Assembly: GCA_000733355.1 (NCBI GenBank)
Contig: JNVV01000103.1
Location: 1 to 46,546, forward strand
Source of the DNA: Falciphora oryzae
Lineage: Eukaryota; Ascomycota; Sordariomycetes; Magnaporthales; Magnaporthaceae
Reading direction: 5' to 3'
Length of the DNA: 46,546 nucleotides
Shown: positions 41,408-46,546 of the stretch, in pieces
Position numbering within the stretch: position 1 is the stretch's first letter
Layout: each line of letters starts with the position of its first letter
The notes under the pieces: generated by a model
Told to the model about the DNA's origin: nothing
Seen by the model: the letters and a program-made list of their open reading frames with translations, nothing else
Database searches by the model: none
Position numbers and translations under genes: made by a program

Positions 41408-42589
41408 ATGATTGACAACGCAACATGGATGATGAAGAGATTCCGACGATGGCGAGAGCGGCGTAAGACTGCGCCCAATCCTCAAGAATCGAGCCGCGAC
41501 CCTACTCTGCCAAATCCGCAACCACACCCCAACACAGACCCCGGCCCGCCGGACCCTCCGGTCCCCTCTTTCCCGGATGGAGTTAAGGTTCTGCACGACT
41601 GCGCCGACGCCACGGTCGACATCTGCTTTGTCCACGGTCTAACCGGAGATCGGGACAGCACCTGGACCGCCTCCGGGCAGTCCACACCCTGGCCAAAGAC
41701 ACTTCTCTCGCCAGAGCTCAGGAACGCCCGCCTACTCACGTACGGCTACGACGCATACATAGTGCAAAAATCGGTTGCATCATCAAATCGGCTGATCGAC
41801 CATGCTACGAACCTTCTGCACGACCTGACGACAGACAGGGCCAGCTGCAATGCGTCATCTCGTCCTCTTATCTTCGTCGCCCACAGCCTGGGCGGCCTTG
41901 TCTGCAAGAAAGCCATTCTGCTCTCGCGAAATAATCCCGAAGATCATCTCCAACGCATATTCGAGTGCACCAAGGGCATCGTGTTTATGGGCACCCCTCA
42001 CAGGGGAGCCTGGATGGCTGCCTGGGCCAAGATACCTGTTTCTGCTTTTGGTCTTGTCAAGGCCGCCAACAAATCTCTGCTGGAAATCTTGGAGACGGAC
42101 GATCAGCTCCTCGAGTCTCTTCGAGTCGACTTTTCGAGCATGATACGAGAACTGCAAAAGAACGGCAGGAGCCTCGAAGTCACATGCTTCTTTGAACAAC
42201 TACCTCTGTCTGTATTCGGGAAAGTCGTGTCTAAGGAATCCGCCACCTTTGAGGGCCATGATCCTATCACTATCCATGCCAACCACAGCGACATGGTGAA
42301 GTTTGCCTCCGCGGAAGATAATGGATTCAAGAGGTTGCTTGGAGAGCTGAGCAGATGGGAATCACAGATCAGGGATTCAGTCGCCAGTCAGGGAACGCCA
42401 TCGATGGGAGAAGCACAGATCGAGAAGCCAGCCAGCTCATCCTTTAACAACTATGGCCCTGGCGACCAATTCAACGCTCCTGGCGGTACTCAGAACATCA
42501 GCAAAGGCAGTGGCAACCACTTGCCCGGGGCTACTTTCTCTGCGCCTGTGCAATTTTGGCTGGGGGGGTCCTCGAAAGCATGTGTCTGA
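41408..42589 (+). CDS. sesB-like: SesB-like alpha/beta hydrolase with sigma motif
   Basis: The gene encodes 393 residues in one exon. After a basic, Pro-rich N-terminus (1-55), the hydrolase reads VLHDCADATVDICFVHGLTG (oxyanion strand), PLIFVAHSLGGLVCKKAILL (nucleophile Ser in AHSLGG), GIVFMGTPHRGAWMA, and ITIHANHSDMVKFAS (catalytic His). This fits a lipase/esterase of the SesB type. The C-terminus carries GPGDQFNAPGGTQNISKGSG then GATFSAPVQF, a sigma-type amyloid motif. In known systems a partner NLR carrying the same motif templates the fold and switches the effector on. The matching NLR lies 1.85 kb downstream on the same strand. After the motif there is a short extra tail (WLGGSSKACV). 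No membrane segment is present. Confidence 0.85.
   Translation: MIDNATWMMKRFRRWRERRKTAPNPQESSRDPTLPNPQPHPNTDPGPPDPPVPSFPDGVKVLHDCADATVDICFVHGLTGDRDSTWTASGQSTPWPKTLLSPELRNARLLTYGYDAYIVQKSVASSNRLIDHATNLLHDLTTDRASCNASSRPLIFVAHSLGGLVCKKAILLSRNNPEDHLQRIFECTKGIVFMGTPHRGAWMAAWAKIPVSAFGLVKAANKSLLEILETDDQLLESLRVDFSSMIRELQKNGRSLEVTCFFEQLPLSVFGKVVSKESATFEGHDPITIHANHSDMVKFASAEDNGFKRLLGELSRWESQIRDSVASQGTPSMGEAQIEKPASSSFNNYGPGDQFNAPGGTQNISKGSGNHLPGATFSAPVQFWLGGSSKACV
42453..42522 (+). repeat. Sigma-motif DNA, identical to 44482-44551
   Basis: Seventy consecutive bases are identical to those in the NLR's first exon, including all synonymous positions. The bases on each side differ. Confidence 0.95.
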
Positions 42590-42843
42590 AATATCTAGTC
42601 AGAGGTCGATCAAGTTGGCTGCAATCAAATCCGAGACACATAATTTGTCACATTGCCTTGCGATTCTTCTTGCTGTGATTTATCCTAACGCTGTCGAGGA
42701 AATAACTGTCCTTGAGCCATGGTACCAAACGCACAATACCGCCTACTCGCACTACCTAGACATCAAGGCCCGGCCAACACGAATGACACGCTGCCGGGAA
42801 CTTGGTCCTCGGCCTCTAGCAGTGTTGTGAAGGGTCAACTGTC

Positions 42844-43461
42844 TCATTGGGCTGACCCGGGTGGCGGGGGGGACCCGAAAGCCACCGTCCCATGGAAAAT
42901 AGCCCCAGGGAGGTGGTGGCCACTGCCTCGGCTCATGTTCAGAGTACCGCCAGTAGTGTTGAGGATGTCGCCAGAGCCAGAGTGAGTAAAAGTGTTGCCC
43001 GACTCCTCCTTTGGCAAGGACGGTTCCATCTTGGACAACTTCTCGATCGCTTCGCGCAATCCCATGACCTGGTCTTGGATCGCATAGTTCTCGGCCAGGG
43101 CACACAAGTCTTCCATCATCCCCACCACCAAGACCTCCACCGTGCTTCCCTTGCCCTCTTGTCTCACAGCCGCTTTGTGTCGCTCGAACCTCGAAGTCTC
43201 CGGTCCTTGAGCGACGGCCTTGAATATGCTGGCGGAAATCTGTGCGTTGGTGTTGCACGCCTCTAGTGGGTTCATGGCGCTTTGGGGCACTCTGGCTAGG
43301 TTGCGTTGGGCTCCCCGGAGAGCCCGCTCGACAAGGGGCAGCCCTCGACCCGCTTCATGGAAAGCCTCTCGGAGACCCTTGTCATCTTTGACAACATTGT
43401 AGTGCTGTGTGGCCGCCTCGAGAGTGGTGATCGTGCTCGACAAGTCTGACGGTGGCTGCAT
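42844..43461 (-). CDS. sesA-like: SesA-like protein with divergent sigma motif
   Basis: The gene encodes 205 residues in one exon, convergent with the hydrolase and divergent from the NLR. The N-terminal 145 residues are helical (LEAATQHYNVVKDDKGLREA, GRGLPLVERALRGAQRNLAR, MMEDLCALAENYAI) and fit the SesA domain, known from the N-termini of fungal NLRs and as a stand-alone effector. The C-terminus reads SGSGDILNTTGGTLNMSRGS then GAIFHGTVAFG. This keeps the spacing of the sigma motif but has L for the F in DQFN, and several other changes. SesA domains are thought to be helical bundles related to HeLo-type membrane-active domains; activity here is inference. The gene lies between sesB-like and NLR genes, as expected of a co-inherited effector. 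Confidence 0.75.
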   Translation of the reverse strand: MQPPSDLSSTITTLEAATQHYNVVKDDKGLREAFHEAGRGLPLVERALRGAQRNLARVPQSAMNPLEACNTNAQISASIFKAVAQGPETSRFERHKAAVRQEGKGSTVEVLVVGMMEDLCALAENYAIQDQVMGLREAIEKLSKMEPSLPKEESGNTFTHSGSGDILNTTGGTLNMSRGSGHHLPGAIFHGTVAFGSPPPPGSAQ

Positions 43462-44435
43462 CCTTGAACGGAAGACAAGATCCGGGTTGTAAGTGTGCTC
43501 CGACGCTGCTAATGTCTGGAAGTCTTATAGCTGTCGAAAAATTTTTCCCCCAAAAGTCGGGCCTTCAGAGAAGACTGAAAGAAGGGTGTTCGTGGAATAT
43601 ATTAAGGGAAGCAAAGCGCTTAGAGCGTTCAATAATAAAAAGATTACTTGGCGTCTCCCTGGGAGAGTCTCGATTCTCATTTGCTAGGTATGTGTGCGTG
43701 GTGGCTACGTGTGATGCTAACTGCAGGGTGGCGGCCCCGAATTTGGCTTAGGATGTGCCGATCTTTGTTGATGCTTGACTGATTGGCTATCGGGTCGATC
43801 TCATGCTTGTTAGCACAATGCAAGAGCGTAAACATGAAGAAGCCAATGGCAGAAGGATCCAGCCCAGAAGACGCGCAAATCGGGCGCAGGCTGGAGCCCA
43901 ATCCATTTTGCACGTCGGCCTGAACCGATCGCACCTCCGTTGAATCAGCGGGTGCGCCTGTCGGGCCTGGAAAGGAGCCTCCGCTCTCAAACGACCTTAT
44001 TCCGACCTAGCTTCCCCGCCTCCCAACAGCGTCAAACTCTTGTTCAGCTCGCGAGCGACGCCTCGAAATATTGCACGCCCTTTGATCTTCTCGAGACGAC
44101 TCGATCTCGTTTGTATCCATCTAATAGCGTCGCCACATTTTCGCGGAGCCCTATTGGCAATAGCGGGCCACCCTCCTCAGGCCTGGGGTGACCGCCAACG
44201 AGCCAACCGACGAGCTGACCTCGTCCTCGCCGGGTGCAGGTGACTTCGCATCCGGTCGGGAGTCAAAGAGATTTGTAGTCCGGTTTTCACCGTCTCTCCT
44301 CCTGGTACAACCCCACTCACGTTTCCCTCGTTTTCGTCCTGCTTCAATTGATCTAACGTGAGTTAGACAACGAAGAGAACCAGCGACAAGGGATTCTGGC
44401 CGCGGAAGCTGCCATAGATTGACCGACTACAAGAA
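43462..44435. promoter_or_regulatory. Divergent region between sesA-like and NLR genes
   Basis: This stretch should contain both promoters. The NLR ATG at 44436 is preceded by a purine-rich 'aagaa'. No gene is seen; frames at 43452-43751 and 43677-43934 overlap on opposite strands and show no domain. Confidence 0.4.
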
Positions 44436-46546
44436 ATGGAACATGCTGGGCCCTCTTCCCAGAGGCCACCCTATCACAGTCATGGCCCTGGCGACCAATT
44501 CAACGCTCCTGGCGGTACTCAGAACATCAGCAAAGGCAGTGGCAACCACTTTCCTGGGGCTACCTTCCATGGGCCTGTAAATTTCGGTAAGAATGAGCGT
44601 TTTCGTCGACAATCTAGAGATTCTCAACTCACCATATCATTCAGGCCCACACGAACCTCCACAGCCGTCCCGAGATTGTCTCAGATCGCTAGCATTTCCG
44701 CAAATGCAGAATCGCTCCCATAACATTGAACCCGCCGTCGAGGGGACATGCGAGTGGCTGCTTCGACACGAGACATATCTGAACTGGGCTGCCTGCGATC
44801 GAGGCCTGCTCTGGATCAAGGGGAAGCCGGGCTCTGGGAAGTCGACATTGCTAAAATATGTTCTCGACAATGGAGCCGAGCACGGCGCCGGAGACAACAC
44901 TCTCGTTCTCTCCTTCTTCTTCCACGGTCGCGGTGATGAGCTCCAAAGGGCCCCGCTTGGCCTCTACAGGTCACTTCTTCATCAGGTCCTCAGCCAGGTG
45001 CCCGACGCACTGCCCAATCTTGTCGACACCTTCAAAAAAAACTGCAAAGAAATGGGGGAGCCGGGTGACAAGTGGCAGTGGCATCTACAAGAGCTGCAGC
45101 GCTTCTTCGAGTCGTCTCTTCCAAAGGTCCTAAAAACTCGCCCAGTCTGGCTGTTTGTCGACGCGTTGGACGAGTGCGGCAAAGAGAATGCGGTCGACCT
45201 GGTTGACAAGTTCAAGTCCTTGCTCCAGTGCATCCCGTCCATCGGCTCACAGTTTCGCATCTGCTTCACATGTCGGCACTACCCGATTCTGGACCTGGAC
45301 GGTGTGTTCGAAATATGCCCTGAGAATGAAAATCGTGAGGATATTTCGACCTATGTGCAAAACCAGCTTTCCACATTCAGCGAACGAACAACATCCAAGA
45401 TTCCGGCTTTAATCACAGCCCGCGCCCGGGGCATTTTCATGTGGGCGCGTCTTGTGGTGGCGCAAGTTCGGACCCTTGACCGAGACGGTGAAGGATTGGG
45501 TGCGATGGAAGCGGCAATCCGGTCTATCCCTCCAGACCTCGATGAACTATACCGCACACTCCTCCAAGGCATGAAATCGGGCTCTTTAAAACTTATCCAA
45601 TGGATCTGCTTTGCCACGCGGCCTTTGTCAACAGACGAGCTGCAATGGGCCATGGCAGTTGATCTTAACGGCGCTCACAAGTCACTCGACTACTGCCAAC
45701 GGTCGGATGACTTCATCAACGACAAGATCGACAGAAGGATCAACGCCCTAAGCTGCGGTCTCGCAGAGATCGTGCCGTCATCCAATGTGCGGGTTGTCCA
45801 GTTCATCCACCAGTCCGTCATGGACTTCTTCGTCGACAAGGGCCTGTCGGCTCTGGACAGCAGCTCAATATCGACCGATACAGTCGGAATGGCACACCAC
45901 CGGCTGTCCAAGATCTGCATACGCTACTTGGCGATGGAGGAGATCGGTCAGTCAACAAGCTACGAGCGTCACGACTTTCCTTTCTTGCATTACGCCACGA
46001 CCTCGTGGGTGGCGCACGCGAGACAAAGCGACGCTAGGAACGCCCGTCAAGAGGATCTTTTGGAATGTTTTGGTTGGCCATCGGATGCTCTTGTGGAACT
46101 ATGGGTGCGCGTTTACGGGATATTAGACAAATATTCCGAAGATTGTCCAGCAAAAAGGACCAGCCTGGTACACGTTGCGTCGAGGTATCAGGTACTAGGG
46201 CTATTAAAAGTTATATTGCAAAGGGTAGACAAAGTTGGCACTGTCGACGTCGATTCGGAGGATGGGGGTGGTCGGACGCCGCTGTCGTGGGCTGCCGAAA
46301 ACGGGCACGAGGCCGTTATTAAGCTGCTGCTCGAAAAGCGGGCCGACGTCGATGCAAAGGATAAGTATGATCGGACGCCGCTGTCGAGGGCTGCCGCGAA
46401 CGGGCACGAGGCCGTCGTTAAGCTGCTGCTCGAAAAGGGGGCCGATGTCGACGCGAAGGAAGAGGACGGTCAGACGCCGCTGTCGAGGGCTGCCGCGAAC
46501 GGGCACGAGGCCGTCGTTAAGCTGCTGCTCGAAAAGGGGGCCGATG
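44436..46546 (+). CDS. Sigma-NACHT-ankyrin NLR, runs off window
   Basis: Exon 1 is 44436-44586 and encodes the sigma motif (GPGDQFNAPGGTQNISKGSG, GATFHGPVNFG). A 58-base intron (GTAAGA, branch CTCAC, acceptor ATTCAG, phase 1) follows; exon 2 runs open from 44645 to the window end. It contains CEWLLRHETYLNW, LLWIKGKPGSGKSTLLKYVL (Walker A), LVLSFFFHGRGDELQR, VWLFVDALDECGKEN (Walker B), RICFTCRHYP, GIFMWARLVV, RVVQFIHQSVMDFF, and then ankyrin repeats from about 46240. The short N-terminus holds only the amyloid motif and no effector domain. This is the arrangement of NLRs that activate separate effector proteins, here the adjacent SesB-like and SesA-like genes. No in-frame stop or obvious defect is visible. 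The number of ankyrin repeats and the C-terminus lie beyond the window. Confidence 0.9.
44482..44551 (+). repeat. Sigma-motif DNA, identical to 42453-42522
   Basis: This is the NLR copy of the 70-base identical segment that encodes the amyloid motif core. Confidence 0.95.
46244..46546 (+). repeat. Near-identical 99-bp ankyrin repeats, cut by window
   Basis: Three units are seen, the last cut off. Each encodes 33 residues of the form TPLSRAAANGHEAVVKLLLE then KGADVDAK. The second and third units are almost identical at the DNA level, and the first has a few changes (SWAAENG, VIKLLLEKR). The residues between VDAK and TPLS vary (DKYDR, EEDGQ). Confidence 0.9.

Noticed and set aside
1..46546. 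tRNA or rRNA genes
   Set aside because: I looked for tRNA-like cloverleaf arms and conserved rRNA blocks by eye and found none I could defend. A covariance-model scan would be needed to exclude them.

Overview
The window looks like an accessory, repeat-rich region of a filamentous ascomycete (Pezizomycotina, most likely Sordariomycetes). The evidence is short introns with GTAAGN/GTATGT-type donors and CTNAY branch points, fungal-only protein families, LTR remnants, and genes broken by C-to-T changes at CpA sites (CAG to TAG, CAA to TAA). That base change is the signature of repeat-induced point mutation (RIP). No database was searched; all family names rest on motifs read by eye.

Left part (1-11.2 kb): minisatellites, a probable LTR, dispersed and inverted repeats, and five copies of one unrecognised gene family. 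Copies A (557-1674), B (7178-8156) and C (9173-10268) are long; D (5040-5607) and E (4475-4675) are fragments. All full copies and D share the same two-exon plan, with a phase-2 intron followed by a short conserved C-terminal exon.

Middle part (12-22 kb): a three-exon protein kinase (11991-13976, minus), a broken basic-tailed protein gene (14802-15707), a kinesin-light-chain-type TPR relic, a deaminase-fold gene (17919-18401), a decayed NACHT NLR on the minus strand (18485-19400), and a two-exon CorA-like membrane protein (20158-21882, minus).

Right part (22.4-46.5 kb): an island of fungal NLRs and putative cell-death effectors. A RelA/SpoT-domain gene (22405-23586) carries a glycine/asparagine-rich tail and sits directly before a NACHT-WD40 NLR (23716-27279) with 11 nearly identical 42-residue WD repeats. 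After a 608-base assembly gap in repeat DNA and a solo LTR with a perfect 5-bp target duplication, there is a TPR-CHAT protease-like gene (31157-33678) with a stop codon between its catalytic His and Cys. A helicase relic and two basic-tailed unknown genes follow.

The window ends in a three-gene cluster (41408-46546): a SesB-like alpha/beta hydrolase, a SesA-like protein on the opposite strand, and a NACHT-ankyrin NLR that runs off the window. All three carry a sigma-type amyloid motif, at the C-terminus of the two putative effectors and at the N-terminus of the NLR. This matches the known logic of fungal amyloid signalling, in which an activated NLR templates the amyloid fold of its partner effectors. 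It resembles the Nectria haematococca 'Secteur' locus (sesA, sesB, het-eN), but here the sensor has ankyrin repeats. The RelA/SpoT-NLR pair looks like a second, less well described system of similar design.
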